Assembly (NCBI RefSeq): GCF_002797935.1
Contig: NZ_PGER01000001.1
Coordinates: 2,046,001 to 2,110,000 of the forward strand
Length of the DNA: 64,000 bases
Reading direction: 5' to 3'
Source of the DNA: Flavobacterium sp. 1
GTDB lineage: Bacteria; Bacteroidota; Bacteroidia; Flavobacteriales; Flavobacteriaceae
Shown here: positions 33,946 through 43,167 of the stretch, one piece after another
Numbering within the stretch: the stretch's first letter is position 1
Layout of the letters: each line of letters begins with the position of its first letter
The notes under the pieces: generated by a model
Database searches by the model: none
What the model saw: only the letters and a program-made list of their open reading frames with translations
Told to the model about the DNA's origin: nothing
Position numbers and translations under genes: made by a program

Positions 33946-36006
33946 TTAGATTTCAATTTTTTCTAAATCTAATAAAAAACTGTACTCTTTTGCCAATTCT
34001 TTAATAGCTTCGAAGCGGCCAGATGCTCCGCCATGCCCTGCATCCATATTTGTATCCAAAAACAAGAGATTATCATCTGTTTTTAAAGCCCGTAATTTAG
34101 CCACCCATTTAGCTGGTTCCCAGTATTGCACCTGAGAATCGTGCAAACCTGTGGACACATACATATTTGGATATTTTTGTGACACTACATTATCATACGG
34201 TGAGTAAGATAACATATAGTCATAATATTTTTTTACGTTTGGATTACCCCATTCATCATATTCTCCCGTTGTAAGGGGGATGCTATCGTCAAGCATCGTA
34301 GTAATTACATCCACAAAAGCTACTTGTGCAATCACGCCATTATACAATTCAGGTGCAGTATTAACCACAACACCCATCAATAAACCGCCGGCCGAACCAC
34401 CCTCCGCATATAAATGTTCAGATGAAGTATATTTCTCGGCTATTAGAAATTTAGAACAATCTATAAAGTCGGTAAATGTGTTTTTCTTTTTCAATAATTT
34501 GCCATCCTCATACCATTGTCTCCCCAAATCTTCGCCTCCGCGTATGTGTGCAATGGCAAAAATAAATCCTCTGTCCAATAAAGTCAGCCGCGTTGACGAA
34601 AAAGTCGCATCCATAGAATGCCCATAAGAACCGTAAGCATATTGAAGCAGCGGATTCGTACCATCCTTCTTCAATCCTTTCTTATAGACCATCGAAATAG
34701 GAATTTTAACACCCTCTTTTGCAGTTGCCCAAACACGTTCTTCAGTATAATTGTTTTTATCAAACTTCCCGCCTAATACTTCCTGTTCTTTTTTGATTTC
34801 TTTAGCTTTAGTTCTCATATTGAAATCAATGATCGACGAAGGTGTTGTCATCGATTGATATCCATAACGCAATATATCAGTATCAAAATCAACATTAGAA
34901 GTCGCATAAGCCGTATAGGTTTCGCTTTCAAAAGGCAGATAATACTCCCCTTCCCCATTCCAAGGCATAATTCGGATTTTATTCAAGCCGTTTTCGCGTT
35001 CTTCTACAACCAAAAAGTCTTTGAATATCTCTATATCTTCCAGTAAAACATCTGCCCTGTGCGCAATAACTTCTACCCAATTGGTTTTTGAAGTTTTGTT
35101 CACAGGAGTTTTCATCAGCTTAAAATTGGCAGCTTTATCTTTATTGGTCATAATATAAAAACTATCCCCATAATGATTGATGCTGTATTCCAATCCACGA
35201 ACCCGCTTCTGGAAAATCTTAAATTCCCCGTCAGGATTATCGGCATCCAGGATTTGATATTCTGTTGTCAATGTACTTCCTGACTCAATAGCCAGATATT
35301 TACGGGACTTGGATTTAGCAATTTCGACATTAAACGTTTCGTCTTTTTCAAAATAAATCAAAACATCATCCTTTTGTTTTATTCCTAATTTATGCTTGAA
35401 AATTTTATCGGAACGCAGCGTAACGTCGTCCTGATCCGAGTAAAAAATTGTTTTATTATCATTGGCCCAAACGGCGCTTCCGGTAACATTTTCAATTTTA
35501 TCCTCCAGAATTTCATTAGTTTCCAGATTTTTGATTTGAATCGTATAAATGCGTCTCCCAATAATGTCATAGCTAAAAAGCGCCAATTTATTATCAGGGC
35601 TAATACTTAAAGCACCCAACTGAAAATAAGGTTTATCCTTTGCCATTTCGTTGCAGTTAAACAGAATTTCTTCTTTTGCCGAAAGGCTTTCTTTTTTTCG
35701 GGAGTAAATAGGATAATCCTGCCCTTTTTCATAGCGGGTAATGTAATAATACCCATTAAATAAATAAGGAACCGATTGGTCGTCTTCCTTAATTCGGCTT
35801 TTCATTTCCTCAAAAAGGGCTGTTTGAAAATCTTTGGTATGTGCCGTTTTTTCTTGATAATAGGCGTTTTCCTGATTCAAATAATCAATAACTTCTGGGT
35901 TTTCCCGGTCGTTTAACCAAAAATAATTATCGATTCTAACTTCACCAAATTTCTTTAATTTCTTAGGAATTATTTTGGCTACAGGAGGTAAACTATTTTC
36001 TGGCAT
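33946..36006 (-). CDS. S9A oligopeptidase B-like peptidase
   Basis: A 686-residue prolyl-oligopeptidase-family enzyme. The N-terminal seven-bladed propeller (about 80-410) includes YYITRYEKGQDYPIYSRKK. The C-terminal alpha/beta-hydrolase has the nucleophile in AEGGSAGGLLMGVVVNT (Ser, about residue 532), the acidic residue near STGLHDSQVQYWEPAKW, and the His in DAGHGGASGRFE. The order and RGGEDLGRQWYEDGKLL fit oligopeptidase B, which cuts short peptides after Arg/Lys. No signal peptide, so cytoplasmic. Confidence 0.93.
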   Translation of the reverse strand: MPENSLPPVAKIIPKKLKKFGEVRIDNYFWLNDRENPEVIDYLNQENAYYQEKTAHTKDFQTALFEEMKSRIKEDDQSVPYLFNGYYYITRYEKGQDYPIYSRKKESLSAKEEILFNCNEMAKDKPYFQLGALSISPDNKLALFSYDIIGRRIYTIQIKNLETNEILEDKIENVTGSAVWANDNKTIFYSDQDDVTLRSDKIFKHKLGIKQKDDVLIYFEKDETFNVEIAKSKSRKYLAIESGSTLTTEYQILDADNPDGEFKIFQKRVRGLEYSINHYGDSFYIMTNKDKAANFKLMKTPVNKTSKTNWVEVIAHRADVLLEDIEIFKDFLVVEERENGLNKIRIMPWNGEGEYYLPFESETYTAYATSNVDFDTDILRYGYQSMTTPSSIIDFNMRTKAKEIKKEQEVLGGKFDKNNYTEERVWATAKEGVKIPISMVYKKGLKKDGTNPLLQYAYGSYGHSMDATFSSTRLTLLDRGFIFAIAHIRGGEDLGRQWYEDGKLLKKKNTFTDFIDCSKFLIAEKYTSSEHLYAEGGSAGGLLMGVVVNTAPELYNGVIAQVAFVDVITTMLDDSIPLTTGEYDEWGNPNVKKYYDYMLSYSPYDNVVSQKYPNMYVSTGLHDSQVQYWEPAKWVAKLRALKTDDNLLFLDTNMDAGHGGASGRFEAIKELAKEYSFLLDLEKIEI

Positions 36007-36145
36007 TGTTTGCGCGTGGTTTTAATATTTAAAATGCAAAAATAACACAAAGCGATTTTAAAACAGATTCGTTTTTTATCTAATTTAACGTATTCAAACA
36101 TCAAATTCAGTAATTTTGCTTTTCAATAATTTAAAAAACAACAAA

Positions 36146-36466
36146 ATGGATTTAATGGGAATGATGGGCAAACTTAAGGAAACCCAACAAAAAATCGAAG
36201 ATACTAAAAAACGTTTAGACACCGTGCTGGTAGACGAACAAAGTAATGACAATTTATTGAAAGTCACTTTGACAGCCAATACCAAAATTAAATCAATCAC
36301 CATCGATGATTCTCTTTTGGAAGACAAAGAACAACTGGAAGATTACTTGATTTTGGTACTAAATAAAGCCATAGAAAAAGCTTCAAAAATAAACCAAGCC
36401 GAATTGGATGCTGTTGCCAAAATGGATATGCCAATGATTCCAGGAATGGAAGATCTGTTTAAATAA
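36146..36466 (+). CDS. YbaB/EbfC-family nucleoid-associated protein
   Basis: A 106-residue YbaB/EbfC protein, a small dimeric DNA-binding factor. The ATG at 36146 ([24 protein letters not shown]) is chosen: an upstream in-frame TTG at 36116 overlaps the -7 box TAATTTTG (36111-36118). The N-terminal long helix, then [22 protein letters not shown] and an acidic helix, follow the family plan. In other bacteria it is encoded beside dnaX/recR; here it is alone, divergent from the oligopeptidase gene. Confidence 0.9.
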   Translation: MDLMGMMGKLKETQQKIEDTKKRLDTVLVDEQSNDNLLKVTLTANTKIKSITIDDSLLEDKEQLEDYLILVLNKAIEKASKINQAELDAVAKMDMPMIPGMEDLFK

Positions 36467-36477
36467 AAAAACTGAAA

Positions 36478-36597
36478 GGGTTTAAATTAGTTTAAAATTG
36501 TTTAAAAGTTTAATGTGGTTTAAATTTGTTCTATCATAAACCTTGCAATATTCATCATATCCTGCAAGGTTTATTTTCAACCTTGTAGGTATAAATT
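36478..36597. repeat. TTTAAA tract plus CCTTGCA hairpin
   Basis: GTTTAAAATTGTTTAAAAG-type tracts are followed by TAAACCTTGCA / TGCAAGGTTTA (36537-36573, 11-bp perfect stem) and CCTTGTAGGTAT. Related TTTAAAC tracts occur at 14050-14090 and 37054-37096, and CCTGCAAGG pieces at 16250-16435. The hairpin may also end ybaB transcription. Confidence 0.65.
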
Positions 36598-36616
36598 TCA
36601 ACAATAAGAAAGAATT

Positions 36617-37054
36617 ATGAAGCAACAAGCGTTAACTTACAAAAAAGCATCAGAGGAAGATACAGAATTTCTGCTTTGGCTTCGCCAAGAAACAATGGTC
36701 GAACATCTTAATTCTGCAGGAATGGAAGTAGATGAAAAAAAACTTTTAAGCCGAATAAAACATCAGTTTGAACATGCAAAAATAATTCTACTGCAAGATC
36801 AAAAAATCGGACTTTTAAAACTCGTAGAAACCAATACAGAAATTGAAATTCTTCAAATTCAAATAGCCCCTAACCATCAAAACAAAGGCATTGGAAAAGG
36901 AATAATTCAGTCTATTATCCAAGAAGCAACTACAAAGAAAATTCCGATAAAACTAAGTGTCCTTAAAGTAAACAAAGCCCAAACTCTGTATCAGAATCTA
37001 GGCTTTGCAATATATGATGAAAATAAATATTCTTATTTCATGAAAACGTCCTAA
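36617..37054 (+). CDS. GNAT-family N-acetyltransferase
   Basis: A 145-residue GNAT-fold protein. FLLWLRQETMVEHLNSAGM is the N-terminal helix pair. EILQIQIAPNHQNKGIGKGIIQSII (about 77-101) has the acetyl-CoA loop Q-N-K-G-I-G-K, and LKVNKAQTLYQNLGFAIYDENKYSYFM is the usual C-terminus. The substrate is unknown. It is flanked on both sides by TTTAAA-rich repeats, and stands alone convergent with the threonine aldolase gene. Confidence 0.9.
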   Translation: MKQQALTYKKASEEDTEFLLWLRQETMVEHLNSAGMEVDEKKLLSRIKHQFEHAKIILLQDQKIGLLKLVETNTEIEILQIQIAPNHQNKGIGKGIIQSIIQEATTKKIPIKLSVLKVNKAQTLYQNLGFAIYDENKYSYFMKTS

Positions 37055-37089
37055 ACAATTTTAAACAATCTTAAACCATTTTAAACTTT

Positions 37090-38115
37090 TTAAAGAATAA
37101 TCTTCTGCAAAGTTTCCAAAACATACGTATGCATCACTTCTTTGTAATCTAGGTGCGTTACAATCCTAAGTTTTCCGTGTCCTAAAGAACTTATCAGGAT
37201 ATTTTTCTCTTTCAGTTTTTCAATAAGCAGTTTTTCATTCAGCCCTTCACGTATAGAAAAAATCAAAATATTAGTTTCTACAGGTTCGATTTTTCCAATC
37301 CAAAGTTGGCGCGACAAAACTTCGGCAATTTCCCTAGCTCTTCTGTGGTCATCAACCAGTTTGGCAATATTATTATCTAACGCAAAATTTCCTGCAGCCG
37401 CTAAATACCCTACTTGACGCATACCGCCACCCAATATTTTTCGGATGCGTAATGCTCTGTGAATAGTCTTTTTATCTGCCAAAAGCACCGAACCGATAGG
37501 TGCTCCCAATCCTTTGGACAAACACACCGAAATCGTATCAAACAATGCTCCAAATTCTCTCGGATGCTGTTTTTTAGCCACGACCGCATTCCAAATTCTC
37601 GCACCGTCCAAATGAAATTTTAAATTATTAGCGACACAAACCGCTTTAATCTTCTTTAGTTCCTCCAAATCATAACAAGCTCCTCCTCCTTTATTTGTAG
37701 TGTTCTCTACACATACCAAACTCGTCAGCGGACTGTGGTAAAACTCCGGGTCATTAATCGCTCCAGCAACTTGTTCAGCCGTAATCATCCCTCGATCTCC
37801 ATCCAGCAGACAGCAGGAAACACCGCTGTTGAACGAAACCCCGCCTCCTTCATAATGATAAACATGCGCATATTTATCAGCGATTAATTGTTCACCAGGC
37901 TGCGTATGCAATTTAATCGCCGTTTGATTTGCCATAGTTCCAGACGGAAAAAAAAGTCCCGCTTCCATACCAAACATCGCTGCCAATCTCGCTTCAAGAG
38001 CAATAACCGTTGGATCCTGCTTATACACATCGTCACCAACTTGGGCATTAAACATATACTGGAGCATTTCCACCGATGGTTTGGTAATCGTATCGCTTAT
38101 CAAATTTATTTCCAT
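37090..38115 (-). CDS. ltaE: Low-specificity threonine aldolase family protein
   Basis: A 341-residue fold-type I PLP enzyme of the threonine aldolase/beta-eliminating lyase family. INLISDTITKPSVEMLQYMFNAQVGDDVYKQDPT is the N-terminal signature, GLFFPSGTMANQTAIKLHTQPGEQ the PLP phosphate loop, and KFHLDGARIWNA carries the Asp that contacts the pyridine nitrogen. SVCLSKGLGAPIGSVL holds the PLP lysine (about residue 199). It would cleave L-threonine or allo-threonine to glycine and acetaldehyde, thus consuming the product of the thr operon. Cytoplasmic, single gene. Confidence 0.92.
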   Translation of the reverse strand: MEINLISDTITKPSVEMLQYMFNAQVGDDVYKQDPTVIALEARLAAMFGMEAGLFFPSGTMANQTAIKLHTQPGEQLIADKYAHVYHYEGGGVSFNSGVSCCLLDGDRGMITAEQVAGAINDPEFYHSPLTSLVCVENTTNKGGGACYDLEELKKIKAVCVANNLKFHLDGARIWNAVVAKKQHPREFGALFDTISVCLSKGLGAPIGSVLLADKKTIHRALRIRKILGGGMRQVGYLAAAGNFALDNNIAKLVDDHRRAREIAEVLSRQLWIGKIEPVETNILIFSIREGLNEKLLIEKLKEKNILISSLGHGKLRIVTHLDYKEVMHTYVLETLQKIIL

Positions 38116-38165
38116 AATCTAAAAACTATATCCTATTTTTGCATTCAAAACCAGTAAAACTATTA

Positions 38166-38242
38166 GGAGCTAATCCTGCTATCCGCTATATCTTTTCCTG
38201 GCTAAAGAAGCCAGAAAAAGGATGTCGCTACTATCAGGGCTA
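38166..38242. repeat. Intergenic hairpin repeat, family 2, copy B
   Basis: GGAGCTAATCCTGCTATCCG, a stem CTTTTCCTGGC / GCCAGAAAAAG, GATGTCGC and ATCAGGGCTA. Flanks match the copy at 6444; the stem does not. It lies between the aldolase and prfB. Confidence 0.8.
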
Positions 38243-38289
38243 AAAAATGGTTAACCTAATAATTTTCGATACAAAATTACTATAAATTT

Positions 38290-39388
38290 ATGACAACTAC
38301 CGAACAAATAAAAGGTATTGTAGAACGCCTTGGTGCGTTGAGGAGGTATCTTTGACGTTGATGCCAAGCTTATCGAAATAGCCAACGAGGAAGAAAAGAC
38401 CTTTGCTCCCGATTTTTGGAATAACGCCAAGGAAGCCGAAATTCTGGTTAAAAACCTTCGAGGAAAAAAGAAATGGATAGAAGATTACAACAAAGCTGTC
38501 GACATGACAGACGAATTGCAGCTTGCCTATGACTTTTACAAAGAAGGAGAGCTAACTTCCGAAGAATTAGACGATCAATACAACTCAACTGAAGCTAATA
38601 TTGAAGCCATAGAATTCAAAAATATGCTTTCGGAAGAAGGTGATAGTTTGAGTGCCGTGCTTCAAATTACGGCTGGTGCTGGCGGTACCGAAAGTTGTGA
38701 TTGGGCCGAAATGCTCATGCGCATGTACATGATGTGGGCCGAAAAAGAAGGGTACAAAATTAGGGAACTGAATTTTCAAAAGGGTGATGCCGCGGGAATA
38801 AAAACGGTGACACTCGAAATCGAAGGTGATTATTCTTTTGGATATCTAAAAGGCGAAAACGGCGTTCATAGATTGGTACGTATTTCCCCATTTGACAGTA
38901 ACGCTAAACGACATACATCGTTTGTTTCTGTCTATGTGTATCCGCTGGTTGATGACACTATTGAAATTGAAATCAACCCTGCCGATATTGAAATCGTAAC
39001 CGCCAGATCAAGCGGTGCCGGAGGTCAAAATGTGAACAAAGTAGAAACCAAAGTCCAATTGACACATAAACCGACAGGTATTCAGATTCAGTGTTCAGAA
39101 ACGCGTTCGCAGCATGACAATAGAAACCGTGCGATGCAAATGTTACGTTCTCAACTGTATGAAATTGAACTCAAAAAACAGCAAGAGCAACGCAGCGACA
39201 TTGAAGCCGGCAAAATGAAAATTGAATGGGGGTCGCAAATACGAAATTACGTGATGCAGCCTTATAAACTGGTAAAAGACGTTCGGACAGGACAGGAAAC
39301 CAGCGACGTTGACAGCGTTATGAACGGAAACATTGACGGATTCCTAAAAGCCTACCTAATGATGATGGGACAGCGCGAAGAAGAATAG
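38290..39388 (+). CDS. prfB: Peptide chain release factor 2, with programmed +1 frameshift
   Basis: RF2 recognises UGA and UAA stop codons and releases the peptide. The gene begins at ATG 38290; after 21 codons an in-frame TGA (38353-38355) interrupts it. The context AGGAGGTATCTTTGAC, with internal Shine-Dalgarno AGGAGG and slippery CTT-TGA-C, is the classic autoregulatory +1 frameshift site. Translation resumes with GAC at 38354 to 39388, giving 365 residues in all. [13 protein letters not shown] holds the RF2 SPF stop-codon motif and [11 protein letters not shown] the catalytic GGQ. Scanning for single open frames misses the start. Confidence 0.96.
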
Positions 39389-39412
39389 TTTATAAAGATT
39401 AATAATCCAATA

Positions 39413-39449
39413 CAAAAATGCCTTTCAAAAAAATTGAAAGGCATTTTCT
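39413..39449 (+). terminator. prfB terminator
   Basis: AAAAATGCCTTTCAA, AAAA, TTGAAAGGCATTTTCTTTT: a strong hairpin with T-rich tail. Confidence 0.88.
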
Positions 39450-39543
39450 TTTGCTCAATAAACAGTTCGCAAATACCACTAAACAAACTATTTATCAATC
39501 AACTCAATAAAATCAATAACAAAATTGACTAAATATTGACTTT

Positions 39544-39647
39544 TAGCCCCGAGTGAAGTGAAAATCCTTTTTGTTTTTTTTTTTAAACAAAAAGATTGCA
39601 ACGGAAAGTGGGACAATGCTTCCTGAAAATGCCTAATCTTTCTGCTT
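39544..39647. repeat. Intergenic hairpin repeat, family 1, copy B
   Basis: TAGCCCCGAGTGAAGTG, AAATCC, a stem TTTTTGTTT / AAACAAAAA, GATTGCAACGGAAAGTGGGAC, and ATGCCTAATCTTTCTGCTTC. Same flanks as 927 and 44954. It fills the gap between prfB and the phospholipase gene. Confidence 0.8.
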
Positions 39648-39685
39648 CAAAATTAATTGAATACTAAATATTTATTCAAAACAAA

Positions 39686-40588
39686 CTACTTCCATTCAAT
39701 TAATGAAACACCAACACCAACAGTAGTTTGATTGTGGTTATAATCAATTAGTGAATTTCCGTAACCGTGCGATACATGTAAATATCCTCTAAGATTTCCC
39801 TGTATGGAATATGCCCAGGAAAAAGTGGAACTTCCTCTCATATTACCTTCAAAATTAAAATTATGGCTTCCGGTAAACGTAAAAACATTTCGGTTTTTAG
39901 CATAAATAACATTTACATCTGCATTACCTATATAGTTTGAAATATCTGGATTATCCCCTTTGGATTCGGGAATAACATACCAAGGCCTGATGTAGATATT
40001 CCAATTTTTCCGTTCGAAACCAGTCATCAATATAACCCTGTTCCAGCTTCTGGTATCCGGATAGCTTTTACCATTTGACATGTGATTGAAAGAAACACCA
40101 ATCATTCGGGCTTTAAACCCAAATACATTGAACTTTACTGGAAAATTAAGGATAATTTCAGGTTCGTAATTAATTTCTCTAAAAGGCCGAGATAATTCTG
40201 AATTATATAATTGCCAATGCGAAATTTGAGTGTAAGCCAGCCAAAGATCGGCTCGTCCCCATAAAAAACTCTGCAGGATTTTTGTTTTAAAACTCAGTTG
40301 GAATTTCAACTCAACATCATCATAATTAACTTTAGACGAAGGAGTATAATCTGGTGAAGTATTTCCGGAATGAGGCTGTTCATTTGGACTACTGGACCAT
40401 ACAAAAGGCATAATGTAAATTGTTTTATAAGGCGTAACCAAAAATGTTCCTCTTACCGCAGTTGAGTCCAATTCCCAACGGGCGACCATAGTATTGAGCT
40501 TGACTTCATCATTGACCAGCGCCTGAACCTGAGCATTTGAAGAGAAAACAGAAAGTAAAAGCAGAATGGATGAAAATGTTTTTTGCAC
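39686..40588 (-). CDS. pldA: Outer-membrane phospholipase A
   Basis: A 300-residue OMPLA-type beta-barrel that hydrolyses phospholipids at the outer membrane. GTG at 40588 gives a tidy signal peptide (about residues 1-20, SVFSSNAQ). A TTG six codons upstream falls inside the -7 box TAACTTTG (minus strand, 40611-40604), so it is rejected. YTQISHWQLYNSELSRPFREINYEPE and IGVSFNHMSNGKSYPDTRSWNR (catalytic His-x-Ser, with Asn following) are OMPLA signatures. GYGNSLIDYNHNQTTVGVGVSL is the C-terminal calcium-site/barrel closure. Normally dimeric and activated by envelope stress. Confidence 0.9.
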   Translation of the reverse strand: MQKTFSSILLLLSVFSSNAQVQALVNDEVKLNTMVARWELDSTAVRGTFLVTPYKTIYIMPFVWSSSPNEQPHSGNTSPDYTPSSKVNYDDVELKFQLSFKTKILQSFLWGRADLWLAYTQISHWQLYNSELSRPFREINYEPEIILNFPVKFNVFGFKARMIGVSFNHMSNGKSYPDTRSWNRVILMTGFERKNWNIYIRPWYVIPESKGDNPDISNYIGNADVNVIYAKNRNVFTFTGSHNFNFEGNMRGSSTFSWAYSIQGNLRGYLHVSHGYGNSLIDYNHNQTTVGVGVSLIEWK

Positions 40589-40719
40589 AGTTTTGATTTT
40601 TTGCAAAGTTAAAATCCCGAGAAAGTCTAGCTGTTATATATTTTACTTTAAAACTTACATAATTTGCATTTTGGCTTACACGTTTTAATCCGCAAAAAAC
40701 GATTAAGAATGATTTTAAT

Positions 40720-40911
40720 CCGTTGGGTGTAATTATTTTCAACACATAGAAACATAGATTTTGCAAGCTCAAAAATAGGCATTTCACTTTTTTAAAACAC
40801 ACATAGCTCACTATGTAAAAGAAATGTATTCCTTTTTTGCATTCTTTTTTAAACTAAAATCTATTTTTCTATGTGTTAAATAAAAATTTTATGAATTACA
40901 CCCAACAGGTT
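40720..40911. repeat. ACACATAG inverted-repeat element, copy C
   Basis: CCGTTGGGTGTAATTATTTTC and AACACATAGAAACATAG at the left; CTATTTTTCTATGTGTTAAAT and AATTACACCCAACAGG at the right; an internal TTTTAAAACACACATAG. It is close to the reverse complement of the copy at 25349. The remainder of the 505-base gap before glgP holds a TAAATTTG -7 box (41073-41080) and no gene. Confidence 0.8.
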
Positions 40912-41111
40912 AATTTTAAAATTTCTGGATATAAATCGGCTCTTATATTTAAAAATTCCTTTTTAATTTTGTAATAATTATTCCTAAAACGATATCGTTT
41001 AAAAAACTGATAAATAATACTATGCAGGCACAATATTAGCCTTTAAAAAACCTATTTTCCAATCTAATTCTCTAAATTTGTTAGGTATCAAACTTTAAAT
41101 TTCTAATCAAT

Positions 41112-42776
41112 ATGAGCAAAAGTTTACCTGAAAAATATAGACATCCGTACTCTTTCAATAAAAAATATCAAAAACCTGTCGTTTATTTCTCAATGGAATT
41201 TGCCATTGACCAATCGCTCAAAATTTATTCTGGAGGATTAGGATTTTTAGCAGGATCTCACATGCGGAGCGCCTATGATTTGAAGCAAAATTTAATCGGG
41301 ATAGGGATTTTATGGAAAAAAGGATATTATGACCAATATTTAAAAGAAGACCTTTCGATGGGATCACTTTTCAGAGAGAAAAACTACAGCTTCCTTGAAG
41401 ATACCAACATCCGATTTACGATAAAAATAAACAATCACGATGTTTGGATTCGGGTTTATTTCCTAAAACCGGAAACTTTTGGAACAGTACCCATGTTTTT
41501 CCTTTCGACTGACTTGCCCGAAAACGATTATCTGGCAAAATCAACCACTTTTAGATTATACGATTCTGATCCAAGTGCCAAAATTGCGCAGACGATGGTT
41601 TTGGGATTAGGCGGAGCCAAACTGCTGGACGCTTTGGATTATGAGCCTGATATTTACCATTTGAATGAAGCACATGCGGTTTCGTCAGTTTTTCATTTGT
41701 ACAATAAATACAAAAGTGTTGACAAAATAAGAGAGAAAATGGTTTTTACAACTCACACTCCCGAAGAAGCGGGAAATGAAAAACACGATATTTATTTGCT
41801 GGAAAATTTAAGTTTTTTTGACAGCATTCCATTGGAAACTGTTAGAGAAATTACAGGCATTCAAGACAATACTTTCAACCATTCGCTTGTAGCGTTACGA
41901 TTAAGCCATAAAGCCAATGGCGTTTCCAAACTGCACGGAGAAGTTTCAAGGGACATGTGGAAAGATTTTACCGGAATTTGTCCAATAACTCATATTACCA
42001 ATGCCCAAAACAAAAAATACTGGGTCGATCCCTGGCTGGATGATGCGCATGCAAGCAAAGACAGAGAAGAGTTAATCAATCGAAAAAAGAGACTGAAAAC
42101 AAAGCTTTTTGAAGTGGTGGCCGACCAGACAGGAAAAATATTTGACCCGGAAATCTTAACGATTGTTTGGGCAAGACGCTTTGCCGAATATAAAAGACCC
42201 GATTTAATCACTAGGAATTTTGAAAAATTCAAAAGCCTGATGAATGATACCGAAAGACCTATTCAAATCATTTTTGCAGGAAAACCATACCCGACAGATT
42301 ATGGCGCCATTCACAATTTTGACAATCTTTCCCACATCAGCAAGGAATTTAAGAATATGGCGGTGCTTATAGGTCATGAATTAAAATTATCCCGCCAGTT
42401 AAAAAAAGGAGCCGATATTTGGTTAAACAATCCTAGGGTTACGAGGGAAGCTTCTGGAACTTCTGGCGTGACGGCAGCCATGAACGGGGCTATCAATTTT
42501 TCTACCAATGACGGCTGGGTTCGTGAATTCAAAGAATTAAATGATACTCAAAATTCATTTGTTTTGCCAATTGTAGATCATAATCTGCCAACCTACCAGC
42601 AAGATCAAATGGATTTGGAGAATTTGTACCAAATGTTAGAAGAAAAAATACTGCCATTATATTATGATTCAGAAGAAGATTGGTGGGATTTAGTCGAAAC
42701 CAGTATGAAACAAATTGTGCCATTCTTTGATTCTGCACGAATGGTCGATGAATATTATGCCAAAATGTATAATTAA
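41112..42776 (+). CDS. Alpha-glucan (glycogen) phosphorylase family protein, PLP-lysine position altered
   Basis: A 554-residue GT35-type protein of the short alpha-glucan phosphorylase class. PVVYFSMEFAIDQSLKIYSGGLGFLAGSHMRSAYDL is the N-terminal signature, then YHLNEAHAVSSVFHLY, TTHTPEEAGNEKHD, and WARRFAEYKRPDLI. The motif normally written EASGT-x-x-MK, whose Lys binds pyridoxal phosphate, reads EASGTSGVTAAMNGA here, with Thr at position 454 in place of Lys. The reading is unambiguous (GTG ACG at 42468-42473). It may use another mechanism, or the lysine's role may be lost in this lineage. Glycogen mobilisation is the presumed role. Confidence 0.85.
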   Translation: MSKSLPEKYRHPYSFNKKYQKPVVYFSMEFAIDQSLKIYSGGLGFLAGSHMRSAYDLKQNLIGIGILWKKGYYDQYLKEDLSMGSLFREKNYSFLEDTNIRFTIKINNHDVWIRVYFLKPETFGTVPMFFLSTDLPENDYLAKSTTFRLYDSDPSAKIAQTMVLGLGGAKLLDALDYEPDIYHLNEAHAVSSVFHLYNKYKSVDKIREKMVFTTHTPEEAGNEKHDIYLLENLSFFDSIPLETVREITGIQDNTFNHSLVALRLSHKANGVSKLHGEVSRDMWKDFTGICPITHITNAQNKKYWVDPWLDDAHASKDREELINRKKRLKTKLFEVVADQTGKIFDPEILTIVWARRFAEYKRPDLITRNFEKFKSLMNDTERPIQIIFAGKPYPTDYGAIHNFDNLSHISKEFKNMAVLIGHELKLSRQLKKGADIWLNNPRVTREASGTSGVTAAMNGAINFSTNDGWVREFKELNDTQNSFVLPIVDHNLPTYQQDQMDLENLYQMLEEKILPLYYDSEEDWWDLVETSMKQIVPFFDSARMVDEYYAKMYN

Positions 42777-42840
42777 AATTTTCAATAGCAAATATCAATA
42801 GTAATTTTAATTAAAGGTAAAATCGCTTTCATTGTTGAAA

Positions 42841-42991
42841 CATATAAGTCATATAAGCTTTAAATTTGAATAAAATGAAGTAAAACCAATAGCTCATTTA
42901 AGCAAAATCACATACGTTTTTAACTTATATTTCCTTTTGACCATTAATCTAACAAAACAACTTTCTTTTTTTAACTTACATGACTTATATG
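42841..42991. repeat. CATATAAGTCATATAAG inverted repeat
   Basis: CATATAAGTCATATAAG (42841-42857) and CTTACATGACTTATATG (42975-42991) are complementary at 16 of 17 positions over a 117-base interior. Single arms of the same kind (CATATAAGGCATATAAG, CATATAAGTTATATAAG) lie at about 55518 and 59117, upstream of the two GH2 genes. Confidence 0.7.
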
Positions 42992-43019
42992 CTTAAAAAT
43001 TAAAAAGATTAACACTGAA

Positions 43020-43051
43020 CCCCGTTATTTACAAAATTGCGGGGTTTTTAT
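43020..43051 (+). terminator. Terminator in the glgP-carboxylase gap
   Basis: ACCCCG, a 14-base interior, CGGGGTTTTTATTTTT. It is followed by about 115 AT-rich bases leading to the carboxylase ATG. Confidence 0.8.
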
Positions 43052-43167
43052 TTTTATATGATTTTAAAGAACATTAAATTGCTAAATATTTAAAATAATT
43101 TATGCGAACAGAAAAATTTCAAACGTTTTCGTAAATTAGCGCTCGTTACAAAACCACATTAAGACTT

